A stretch of DNA of 49,047 nucleotides. It comes from Planctomycetaceae bacterium (GTDB lineage Bacteria; Planctomycetota; Planctomycetia; Planctomycetales; Planctomycetaceae). Within the stretch, counting starts at the first letter, position 1. Each line of letters begins with the position of its first letter. Positions 37,641 through 45,756 of this stretch are shown here, piece by piece. The position numbers and the translations under genes are program-made. Below the pieces are notes generated by a model. The model did not search any database. It had not been told where the DNA came from and was given only the letters and a program-made list of their open reading frames with translations. The stretch is taken from assembly GCA_021732415.1 (NCBI GenBank), contig JAKFVC010000014.1:1-49047 (forward strand). The letters run 5' to 3'.

Positions 37641-38870
37641 CTACACAAACGCCGCAGCGACGGCATTCGACAAATGCACCAGACGCCAGGGTGCCCTGGC
37701 TCGCAGGTAATTCGTAAACACGATACAAAACCCCTGGGTTTCTGGGTCCATCCAGACGACGTTGCCTGCCGAGCCGGTGTGACCGAAGACGCGTCGGCTC
37801 AGTAAATCGCTCCAACTGTCCGTTGTGCCCAGGTGGTTCTGTCGCCAGCCGAGCCCCCACGGTTGCGTGCGACGTACCGGCTCTGGTAGCTCGGGCAAAT
37901 CGTTCATCCGGTTCGTGGTCATCATTCGAACCGTCGCCGGAGACAAGAGCCGAACATCTCCCCACTTGCCGCCGCCGAGCATCAGGGAACAGATCACCGC
38001 ATAATCCTGGGGTGTGCTAAAGAGTCCACCGGCGGGCGAACCGAACTCCTGCCAATACGCGCTATTCCAATTTCCCGGGCTGCCGACCTGGTAGTCAGGC
38101 ACGGTCGTGCGCACCAGCCGCTCGCGAGCAAAACCTTGTGATCCCAAGCCCGTCGACTTCAGCCCCAGGGGAGTGATGATTTCCTCCCGCACGAAATCGC
38201 GGATCGAGCGACCCGAAAGTCGCTGCACGATCTCGGCAACGAGGATTGTGCCCGAGCTGGAATAGCTGAACTGTGTCCCCGGCACGAATAGCAATTCGGT
38301 TTTGATGACCTCCTCAATGAATTTTGCCAACGGCGCCTGTTCACGGCGCAAATCCCCGTTGCGTGGCAATTCGTCCGGAAGTCCCGACGTATGCGTAAAG
38401 AGGTGGAGGACCTGTGCCTTTTCCTTATCCTGGCCGGTGAACTCGGGTATGTAACGCGTGACCCGATCGCTCAAGTTGAGTTGTCCGCGCTCCACGAGCA
38501 ACATGCCCGCCATAAAGATCACCGGCTTAGTGACCGACGCCATGTAAAACATCGCGTCGTCGCGAATCGGTTCGGCATCGGGCTCGGGGCCCTGCCGTCC
38601 GAAGAACCGCGGCGCCACGGTTTTCCCGAAGCGGCCGATGAGAATCGCACCGCCCGGAACCGGGGCATTCGGACCGGTCGTCCATTTCTCCAGCAGATCG
38701 TAGGCCACCTGCAGACGCCGCGGGTCGAGCTGAATCTCCTCCGGTTTGACTTGGGGTATAGCGGACGCGGCTCTCGCCGGGCAAAAGGTGCCAAAAGCGA
38801 AGGCCGCCCCCCCGCCGATCACGGCATTTCGCAGCAAATCGCGGCGGGAGAGTTCGGTTGGTGAACTCAT
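37641..38870 (-). CDS. Tat-exported serine hydrolase (beta-lactamase fold)
   Basis: A 409-aa enzyme with a Tat leader (L-S-R9-R10-D-L-L-R then G-G-G-A-A-F-A-F-G). The catalytic S112-V-T-K115 is in M-A-S-V-T-K-P, Y203-S-S supplies the second motif, and V-F-G-H-T-G-S-A-G-N near the C-terminus matches the K/H-T-G motif. Probably an esterase or peptidase-type class C relative. It shares only the fold with the serine hydrolase at 22.4-23.5 kb, which has a Sec leader. The start at 38870 begins the Tat signal. It sits with the G8 gene inside the block bracketed by transposase tails. Confidence 0.91.
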   Translation of the reverse strand: MSSPTELSRRDLLRNAVIGGGAAFAFGTFCPARAASAIPQVKPEEIQLDPRRLQVAYDLLEKWTTGPNAPVPGGAILIGRFGKTVAPRFFGRQGPEPDAEPIRDDAMFYMASVTKPVIFMAGMLLVERGQLNLSDRVTRYIPEFTGQDKEKAQVLHLFTHTSGLPDELPRNGDLRREQAPLAKFIEEVIKTELLFVPGTQFSYSSSGTILVAEIVQRLSGRSIRDFVREEIITPLGLKSTGLGSQGFARERLVRTTVPDYQVGSPGNWNSAYWQEFGSPAGGLFSTPQDYAVICSLMLGGGKWGDVRLLSPATVRMMTTNRMNDLPELPEPVRRTQPWGLGWRQNHLGTTDSWSDLLSRRVFGHTGSAGNVVWMDPETQGFCIVFTNYLRARAPWRLVHLSNAVAAAFV

Positions 38871-39003
38871 GGGCCGGCCCTTTCGTTGGCAAAAACGAAG
38901 TATCACATGGACGCCATGCGTCAAAGTCACAATTCACGTTGACAGCCTGGTGATCGTTCTCGACGGTGTTTTCTCCTGTCCAAACCGGGTACGTCTTTGT
39001 CGA

Positions 39004-41451
39004 TCAACGGCTACTTAATTCATGTTTCACTTGCTCCACGTTGCCGGCCCGGTCGGCGGCGTGGGCGGTGATTTTTTGGGCGGCTGCGGGGAGTTCGATG
39101 GACCAGTCGGCGACGCCGGCGCGGTTGGACGAAATCTTGGCGGCTTGGCCGTTTACGGTGACGGAGACAATGTCGCCGTTGTCATGCGTGATGCCTGTGA
39201 CGACGAGTTTGTCGCCCTGGCGAACGGCGGCTGTGATGACGGTCGCTGGCGGCAGGTCGTCGACCGGTTGCAGCAGTTCCGGCCACTTGACGTTCGTGAC
39301 TTCGGCCACGACCGATTCGTCACCGGTCAGCGGCGGCTCATTGCGGTACTTGTTGCCGTCATTCACCAGGTTCTTCGCCGCCGTGCTGATAATCTTCGCG
39401 TGGCGGCCAGGACCGTAGTAGTCGTGGATGTAATATGGCACGCCCCCTTCGACATAGGGATCGACCCGCGCACTGCCGCCGCGGTTGAATACGGCCCGGC
39501 GGCCGTCGGCGTTCGACCAGACGACGTGGCGGAAGTGGTTTTCGGCCCGACCGGAAAGATTGTTGTCGGTCATGTGCACGATCGGGTGCCGTTGGTCGCC
39601 GCGAACATCGTCGATCTGCAAACCGTCGACCGTGATCTGACCGTTCTGGGCGCTGGCATCGTCCATTCCGCGGTTGAACGGCTCGCCGCCGGCCGACGAC
39701 AGATGAACATTGCGGTAGACTTGATTGTCAAACGCCGGACGATAGATGCCGTAAGCCACGCGGTGAATCCGCAGGCCGTCGATCAGCATCGACGGGCTGT
39801 GCGGGCGGAAGGCGTAATGGGCTTCCCAAATCGTGAGGTTGCGAATGATATGCGGATGGCGGGCGTCGGGCCCGGTCCAGTCGACGGCCTTGATTCGATT
39901 GAGCATCGTTTCGTCAAGGATCGAATCATCAACTTGTTGATCGCCGTTGCAAGCGACGACCATGCCGGCCAGGCCTTCGGAGTGCGACTCGTTATCTTCG
40001 AAACGCCAGATCGGAATCGTGCGGACGTCGACCTGCTGCGTCTTGCCGTCGGGCATGGTCACTGGCAGCGTGCTGTTGAATGACGTCGAGTGCTGCATGT
40101 CGTAGCGGTAGCCGTAAATGTCGTTTTCAACCGCCACGTTGCGGACGAGGGTGTTGCGACCGTTGGCCCACCAGAAGGCCGACCCTTCGTTGCCGTCGAA
40201 CGGCAGGACCTGTTTCGGCAACCTCTTGCCGTGATACGATTGCACGCCGAGGTTGCGGTCGAGCAAGTTGTACACTTCAGTGCCGTCTTCCATGAAGTAG
40301 CCGTGGCCCACGCTACGGAAGCCAACGCAATCGCGAACGACAAGATACTCGGTGCCGTGAATCGTGATCCAGCGGTTGTGCGAATCGACGACCGAGACGC
40401 CGAGCACCTGGCTGCCGCGCATCGTGTCGCCGACGAGATGAAAGTGGATCGCATAGCGGCCAAGCACTCCCTCCTTGCCGAGATGCGCGAAGCGGGCGTA
40501 GCTCATGCCGCCCCGACTGTAGGCGTGATACATTGTGTGCCCGCGAACGCCGGCCGGATCGGCACTTTCGACGATGACGTTTCGCGACAGGTTGGCGACT
40601 TCGCTGCGAAATTCGCCCGTGCCGTAGTGTTCGTTCTTCAGCGGTGCATCGAGCGTGAGCGTCGTGCCGTCGATCTTCGTGATGCGCCGCGTTTCTGTGC
40701 CCAGACTTTCACCGTCGCGATAAGTCTTGCTGCGGGCGACCATCTTCGAACCGGTGACGATCACTTCGTCGCCCTCGCGCCATCCGGTGACCAATTCGGC
40801 GAGCGTGACTTTCTCCTCGCCAGGAGCGACCGCCGCGCCGAGCTTGACCCAGGTGCGGTTCATGGGCGCGCCGTGCAGTTCCATGCGGCCCGAGCAGCAA
40901 ACCAGTCCCGGGGCGTCTTCCTTGTTCATCCCGTTGATGTAGTGCAGCCGAATTCGGGCGGTGAACTGGGCCGGAATGGGGTCCGCGAGCGTGCCGACTT
41001 CGAGCGTCGGCAGCGTCCCCTTTTGCGGGAGGAGCGGTTCACCAAGGTCGTTCACACCGCCGAAGTCGCACGAGAAGCCGCTCTCGCTGCACTCGTCGCT
41101 GTTTTGCACCTTGAGCAGTCCGACGTTCAATTCCGTGTTCCGGTCGCGAGCAAACGTGAGCGAGCCGACGACTTGCACCAGGCGAATCACAGCTTTGTCG
41201 GCGACGTCGTACACGACCTTCGTACCACGGGCCACCAGGATGCGGTCACCCGCTTTCGGCACGCGGGCCGGAGCCCAGGTTTTGGGATCCGACCAGTTGC
41301 CGTCGCGCGTGCTGCGGAGATCGGGATCGACGTGTTCATGGTGGGCATGTCCGGCATCCCCCTTCGGCGCAGCCGCCGAAGCCGCAGCGGTGAAGGCGAA
41401 CAGGCGAAGCGACAACGTCAGCGCGACCAACATGAGCAGCGTGCGAGGCAT
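39004..41451 (-). CDS. G8-domain, right-handed beta-helix secreted protein
   Basis: An 815-aa exported protein. The leader ends A-A-S-A-A-A. A His-rich segment (G-H-A-H-H-E-H) precedes the G8 domain at about 45-170, recognised by D-G-N-W-S-D-P-K-T-W and A-G-D-R-I-L-V-A-R-G. After it come parallel beta-helix repeats with R-D-C-V-G-F-R-S-V-G-H-G-Y-F-M-E-D-G-T-E and N-I/V-V-E-N-D-I-Y-G-Y, the layout of the CEMIP/TMEM2 hyaluronidase-like family. The C-terminus is an Ig-like domain (A-H-A-A-D-R-A-G-N-V). Polysaccharide binding or cleavage is inferred. AGGAG 6 nt before the ATG at 41451 decides the start. Confidence 0.9.
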   Translation of the reverse strand: MPRTLLMLVALTLSLRLFAFTAAASAAAPKGDAGHAHHEHVDPDLRSTRDGNWSDPKTWAPARVPKAGDRILVARGTKVVYDVADKAVIRLVQVVGSLTFARDRNTELNVGLLKVQNSDECSESGFSCDFGGVNDLGEPLLPQKGTLPTLEVGTLADPIPAQFTARIRLHYINGMNKEDAPGLVCCSGRMELHGAPMNRTWVKLGAAVAPGEEKVTLAELVTGWREGDEVIVTGSKMVARSKTYRDGESLGTETRRITKIDGTTLTLDAPLKNEHYGTGEFRSEVANLSRNVIVESADPAGVRGHTMYHAYSRGGMSYARFAHLGKEGVLGRYAIHFHLVGDTMRGSQVLGVSVVDSHNRWITIHGTEYLVVRDCVGFRSVGHGYFMEDGTEVYNLLDRNLGVQSYHGKRLPKQVLPFDGNEGSAFWWANGRNTLVRNVAVENDIYGYRYDMQHSTSFNSTLPVTMPDGKTQQVDVRTIPIWRFEDNESHSEGLAGMVVACNGDQQVDDSILDETMLNRIKAVDWTGPDARHPHIIRNLTIWEAHYAFRPHSPSMLIDGLRIHRVAYGIYRPAFDNQVYRNVHLSSAGGEPFNRGMDDASAQNGQITVDGLQIDDVRGDQRHPIVHMTDNNLSGRAENHFRHVVWSNADGRRAVFNRGGSARVDPYVEGGVPYYIHDYYGPGRHAKIISTAAKNLVNDGNKYRNEPPLTGDESVVAEVTNVKWPELLQPVDDLPPATVITAAVRQGDKLVVTGITHDNGDIVSVTVNGQAAKISSNRAGVADWSIELPAAAQKITAHAADRAGNVEQVKHELSSR

Positions 41452-41581
41452 AACGATCTCCTATCGGGCAGGTGGCGAGCGGGGGCGGATGGCCGGGGAG
41501 GCAATCTTGGCTAGAGTCCGGTTATGGTAAGCGGCGCAGCGTTGCCTGTCCAGAAAATAGAGCAGCGGGTAGTGGGTCAGT

Positions 41582-41830
41582 CTAATTCAAAGATTTGTCA
41601 GATTTCTTCGGGCGGGTGTTGTAAACCAGCTCGGGGATGAGGTCGATCATGTCTGAAACTTCCCATTTCTCGTGGTCAATTCCAGCTTTCATGGCGGGAG
41701 TCATCTTGAACGATTGGTGAACTCGGACGAAGTTGTGATAGAAGAATGTGATCGCATTCGGGTGGAGATTGTCGTCCCCAGTGAACACATCCTCGACAAT
41801 AAACTCTTCTTGTCTCCGCTTGCCGGAACA
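41582..41830 (-). pseudogene. IS1-like transposase C-terminal fragment, copy 2
   Basis: The frame reads S-G-K-R-R-Q-E-E-F-I-V-E-D-V-F then L-H-P-N-A-I-T-F-F-Y-H-N-F-V-R-V-H-Q-S-F, T-P-A-M-K-A-G-I and N-T-R-P-K-K-S-D. This is the end of an IS1-type transposase (hallmark 'N-F-x-R-x-H-x-S/T-L...T-P-A-M'). The catalytic core is missing and there is no start codon in context. Together with the 78-bp tail copy at 37494-37571 it brackets 4 kb in direct orientation. Confidence 0.8.
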
Positions 41831-41978
41831 AGAAGCCCATCGCTAGACCATCAGATTATGGATCGGCGCGTGGCTGGCACGTGGTGTCTTGGGTATCATC
41901 GTGTGGAGTGTTTCTGGACTGCCGATTTCGGTCCCTGGGTCCTTCCGTCTCCACACCTTCATTCCTGAGGAGAAGGTC

Positions 41979-44384
41979 ATGTTGCCGCGAGTCGTCCTGA
42001 TTACGGCAGTCGTCGTGCTGGCGCAGGTCCCGGTTTGCGCACAGGACCTCCCGGCCTCCAACGAGAGCACGACGAACGCTTCGTCGGAAACGGCCCGCGC
42101 CTTCCTGAATCATCATTGCCTGGAATGCCACGGCCCGGAGAAGCCTAAAGGGATGTTCCGCGTCGATTCGCTCTCGGCGGACTTCGGCGACCGGGCCGAG
42201 GGGGACCGGTGGCAGGCGGTACTCAAACGCGTCAGCGCCGGCGAGATGCCGCCGAAGACGAAGCCGCGTCCATCGGAACAGGAAGTTGCCGCACTGACCC
42301 ACTGGATCGGGGCGCATGCGGAGGCGGCCGAAGTGGCCCGTCGTGCCGCTGAGGGTCGCGTCGTTCTGCGACGGCTGAACCGTACCGAGTACGAGAAGAC
42401 GGTGCGCGATCTGCTGGGAATCGATGTCGATCTGCGCGACAGGCTCGCCTTGGACGGCTCGATGGACGGCTTCGACAACGTTGGCGCCGCACTGCGTCTT
42501 TCCTCCTTCGCCCTGGAGCGCTACGTGGAAGCCGCCGACGTCGCGCTGAACATCGCCATCTGTAACAAACCGGCACCGCCTAAGATGAAGCAACGCTTCA
42601 GTCTCAAAGACCAGCACGCGGTCAAAATCTACGGCAACGAATTCTATCGCGTCCTGGAAGATGGCACCGTAGTGATGTTCATCTCGACCCACGATACGAC
42701 GGTCACGGTTTCTCAGTTCGATCCGCGCGACCTGGGTTATTATCGCTTCCGCATCTCCGCCTCGGGCTTTCAAAGTTCCGGAAAACCGGTCACGTTCGCG
42801 GTCCATAATCACTCTGCCGGGCTAGTCGGCTATTTCGATGTTCCGCCCGAGAAGCCAACGGTGATCGAGTTTGTCGCCCGGCAGGAGCGTAATCGGGGCA
42901 GTATTCAAATCGCTCCCTACGGACTGGGTAGGGAGGTGACGCAAACCCCAGGTAAAGCCGCTCAATATCAGGGTGCGGGGCTGGCTGTACACTGGGTCGA
43001 AGTGGAAGGGCCGCTGTACGACACCTGGCCGCCGGCCAGCCATCGCCGCATCTTCGGTGACCTGCCCCAGGAGCGACTCGACCGCAACAGCGATCAGCTG
43101 GAGGTCGTTTCAAAAGATCCAAAAGCCGATGCCGAGCGGATCATTCGCGAATTTGCTCGCCGTGCCTTCCGGCGTCCGCTGACCGAGTACGACCTCACAC
43201 TCTTTATGTCGCTGGTGGATGGCCGGCTGGCCGAGAAGGACACGTTCGAACAAGCCGTCCGTGTGAGTCTGACCGGCATCCTGTCATCGCCGAAATTTCT
43301 GTTTCTCGATGAAAAGCCCGGCCAGCTCGATGACTTCGCCCTGGCCAGCCGCCTTTCCTACTTCTTCTGGAGCACGCTGCCCGACGACGAACTGCTCACC
43401 CTCGCCGAACAGAAGAAGCTGTCTCAGCCGGAGGTTCTTCGCCGGCAGGTCGAACGCATGCTCCAGGACCCGAAGGCGGCGGCTTTGGCCACCAACTTCT
43501 GCGGCCAATGGCTGAACCTGCGCGACATTGAGGCCACGATACCGCATTCCGGACGCTACCCGGAATTCGACAAGATGCTGCAAGTGTCAATGGTCAAAGA
43601 GGCCGAACTGTTCTTCACCGAGCTTCTGAAAAACGACCTGAGTCTGACCAATGTCGTGGCGTCGGACTTTTCGATGCTCAACGGCCGGTTGGCGCAGCAC
43701 TACGGCATTCCCGGCGTAGAAGGCTTGTGGGAATTCCGGAAGACACCGCTGCCTGCCGAGAGCCATCGCGGCGGCGCCTTGACCATGGCGGCCGTGCTGA
43801 AGGTGACTGCCGACGGCACCAATACTTCCCCAGTCAAGCGCGGTGCCTGGGTGCTAGAGCGGATCCTGGGCACGCCGCCACCGCCGCCGCCGCCAGACGT
43901 GCCGCCTTTGGAGCCGGACGTTCGCGGTGCCACGAGCCTCCGCGAACGACTGGCGAAACATCGCAGCAATGAGGCCTGTGCGTCATGCCACGCCAAGATC
44001 GATCCGCCGGGGTTTGCCCTGGAGAGCTTCGACGCGATCGGCGGTTGGCGGGAATACTACCGGCTGAACAACTGGGTGGCCGGAGCCAAGGAGATCAAAG
44101 GCAAGTTTTATCTGCAGGGCCCTGACGTGGACGCGACAGGAGAAACTGCCGACGGCAAGCATTTTCAAAACATTGATGAGTTCAAGCAGTTGCTCTTGCG
44201 AGACAAGGATCAACTGGCCCGAGCCCTCACCGAAAGGCTGGTGACCTACGCTACTGGCGGAGTGCCGGAGGCCGCCGACAAGCCGGAGATCGAGGCAATC
44301 GTCGCCAGGATTCGCGACAAGGACTACGGCTTGCGAACGCTGGTGCACGAAATCGTGCAAAGTACGATGTTTAAAAATAAGTAG
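41979..44384 (+). CDS. DUF1592-type planctomycete cytochrome c protein, second copy
   Basis: An 801-aa exported protein with the same domain order as the one at 10.8-13.2 kb. The leader is M-L-P-R-V-V-L...P-V-C-A-Q. The N-terminal haem motif is C47-L-E-C50-H51 and the second is C667-A-S-C670-H671. R-L-N-R-T-E-Y-E-K-T-V-R-D-L-L-G-I marks DUF1587, and a run of seven Pro (G-T-P-P-P-P-P-P-P-D-V-P-P) precedes the second haem region. GAGGAGAAGG ends 2 nt before the ATG at 41979, a very strong ribosome site that decides the start over the in-frame 41889. It is a distant paralogue of the first copy, not a recent duplicate. Confidence 0.93.
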   Translation: MLPRVVLITAVVVLAQVPVCAQDLPASNESTTNASSETARAFLNHHCLECHGPEKPKGMFRVDSLSADFGDRAEGDRWQAVLKRVSAGEMPPKTKPRPSEQEVAALTHWIGAHAEAAEVARRAAEGRVVLRRLNRTEYEKTVRDLLGIDVDLRDRLALDGSMDGFDNVGAALRLSSFALERYVEAADVALNIAICNKPAPPKMKQRFSLKDQHAVKIYGNEFYRVLEDGTVVMFISTHDTTVTVSQFDPRDLGYYRFRISASGFQSSGKPVTFAVHNHSAGLVGYFDVPPEKPTVIEFVARQERNRGSIQIAPYGLGREVTQTPGKAAQYQGAGLAVHWVEVEGPLYDTWPPASHRRIFGDLPQERLDRNSDQLEVVSKDPKADAERIIREFARRAFRRPLTEYDLTLFMSLVDGRLAEKDTFEQAVRVSLTGILSSPKFLFLDEKPGQLDDFALASRLSYFFWSTLPDDELLTLAEQKKLSQPEVLRRQVERMLQDPKAAALATNFCGQWLNLRDIEATIPHSGRYPEFDKMLQVSMVKEAELFFTELLKNDLSLTNVVASDFSMLNGRLAQHYGIPGVEGLWEFRKTPLPAESHRGGALTMAAVLKVTADGTNTSPVKRGAWVLERILGTPPPPPPPDVPPLEPDVRGATSLRERLAKHRSNEACASCHAKIDPPGFALESFDAIGGWREYYRLNNWVAGAKEIKGKFYLQGPDVDATGETADGKHFQNIDEFKQLLLRDKDQLARALTERLVTYATGGVPEAADKPEIEAIVARIRDKDYGLRTLVHEIVQSTMFKNK

Positions 44385-44562
44385 TGTTTGGTGTTTAGTA
44401 TTTGGTGTTGATGCGAGTTTTGGTCAGGAAGAGGAGCCATGAAGAATCTGAACCGACGCACGTTCCTCCGCGCGTCAGGCGTGTCCCTGGCGCTACCATG
44501 GTTGGACGCCTGCGCCGCTAACCTGCCCAAATCGCAAACACGAAACACGAAACACCAAACAC
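44384..44562. repeat. GTGTTTGGTGTTT repeats, intergenic and inverted in-gene copy
   Basis: GTGTTTGGTGTTT at 44384-44396 is followed by a degenerate unit (TATTTGGTGTT). The exact 13-bp reverse complement, AAACACCAAACAC, is at 44550-44562 inside the DUF1552 gene, preceded by AACACGAAACACG. The design mirrors the repeats at 14694-14854. Confidence 0.75.
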
Positions 44563-45719
44563 CAAGGCGTATGGTGTGCCTGAATGCGCCGCTGGGATTC
44601 CACCCTCCGTTGTTCTTCCCGCAGGACTCAGGCGCCAACTACAAATTGTCTCCTTACCTGGAGTTGATCAAGGACTACCGCGACGACTTCACGGTCATGT
44701 CCGGGCTGTCCAATCCGGAGGTGGGCGAGGGACATGATTCCAGCTACAGTTTTTTGACTGGCGCCCATCACAACGGCTTCGTATTCCAGGGAGGTTTTCG
44801 CAATACGATTTCACTGGATCAAGTGGCTGCCGAACACATTGGGCTGGAAACGCGTTATCCCACGCTCTCGTTCACCATTGGAGGCGATGTTCTTTCATGG
44901 ACTCGTACCGGCGTGCCAATCCAGGCGGATATGCAGCCGTCCGGCGTATTCGCCCGGCTGTTCCTGGAAGGCACCCCCGAACAGGTCGCAGCCCAGGCCC
45001 GTCGGCTGCGCTACGGCCAAAGCGTCCTCGACCAGGTTGGCGAGCAAGCCAAGGCGATGCACACCGGCCTGGGCGCCAATGATCGGGAGAAGCTGGATGA
45101 GTATTTCACCAGTGTTCGCGAGCTGGAAAAGCGGCTGGTGGCCAACGAGGAGTGGTCGAAGAAGCCCAAACCGATGGTCGATGCGCAGCCTCCCAACAAT
45201 CCCCCCAATGTGGACGTAGTGGCCTGCACTCGGACCTGGTTCGATCTCATTCACCTGGCGTTGCAGACCGATTCCACTCGGCTCATCACCATGTCCATCG
45301 TTGGAGCCAACGGTGTTCCGCCCATCACTGGGGTCTCACACCAGCATCACGATCTGACGCACCATGGTCAGGATCCGAAATTAATCGAGGAGCTCCAGCG
45401 CATCGAATTTGAGCTGATGAAGGCCCTGGGCGACTTGTTGGCCAAGCTGAAGCAGACGAAGGAAGAGGGCGTGAGTCTGCTCGATCGGACGATGGTGTTC
45501 TGCGGCAGCAACCTGGGCAACGCCAGTTATCATTCGACGACGAACCTGCCCGTGCTGCTGGCCGGCGGCGGTTTCAAGCATGGCCAGCACCTGGCATTCG
45601 ATCCGAAGAATCATCCGCCGTTATGCAATCTCTATGTGAGCATGCTGCAACGGCTGGGTATCGAGGCCGACAAGTTCGGGTCGAGCACCGGCACCCTGAC
45701 AGGGCTGGAGATGAGCTAA
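44439..45719 (+). CDS. DUF1552 protein, Tat-exported, second copy
   Basis: A 426-aa protein with the Tat motif N-R6-R7-T-F-L-R-A-S-G. DUF1552 blocks include L-N-A-P-L-G-F-H-P, M-S-G-L-S-N-P, S-L-D-Q-V-A-A-E and T-R-L-I-T-M-S-I, plus S-H-Q-H-H-D-L-T-H-H-G. Between leader and domain is an atypical stretch, K-S-Q-T-R-N-T-K-H-Q-T-P, encoded by heptamer-type repeats (44533-44563). A GGAGCC box sits 7 nt before the ATG. It starts 54 bp after the DUF1592 gene and is followed by the transglutaminase-like gene. Confidence 0.92.
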   Translation: MKNLNRRTFLRASGVSLALPWLDACAANLPKSQTRNTKHQTPRRMVCLNAPLGFHPPLFFPQDSGANYKLSPYLELIKDYRDDFTVMSGLSNPEVGEGHDSSYSFLTGAHHNGFVFQGGFRNTISLDQVAAEHIGLETRYPTLSFTIGGDVLSWTRTGVPIQADMQPSGVFARLFLEGTPEQVAAQARRLRYGQSVLDQVGEQAKAMHTGLGANDREKLDEYFTSVRELEKRLVANEEWSKKPKPMVDAQPPNNPPNVDVVACTRTWFDLIHLALQTDSTRLITMSIVGANGVPPITGVSHQHHDLTHHGQDPKLIEELQRIEFELMKALGDLLAKLKQTKEEGVSLLDRTMVFCGSNLGNASYHSTTNLPVLLAGGGFKHGQHLAFDPKNHPPLCNLYVSMLQRLGIEADKFGSSTGTLTGLEMS

Positions 45720-45756
45720 CCAAAAGGTAATGTATCGAGTTTGAGAGGAACCCGTG

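Noticed and set aside
39022-40083. 353-codon plus-strand open frame
   Set aside because: Also antisense to the G8 gene; composition is typical of a GC-rich shadow frame.
40090-41514. 474-codon plus-strand open frame
   Set aside because: Antisense shadow of the G8 gene, with no domain or leader.
41856-42812. 318-codon minus-strand open frame
   Set aside because: Overlaps the DUF1592 gene antisense; no recognisable domain.
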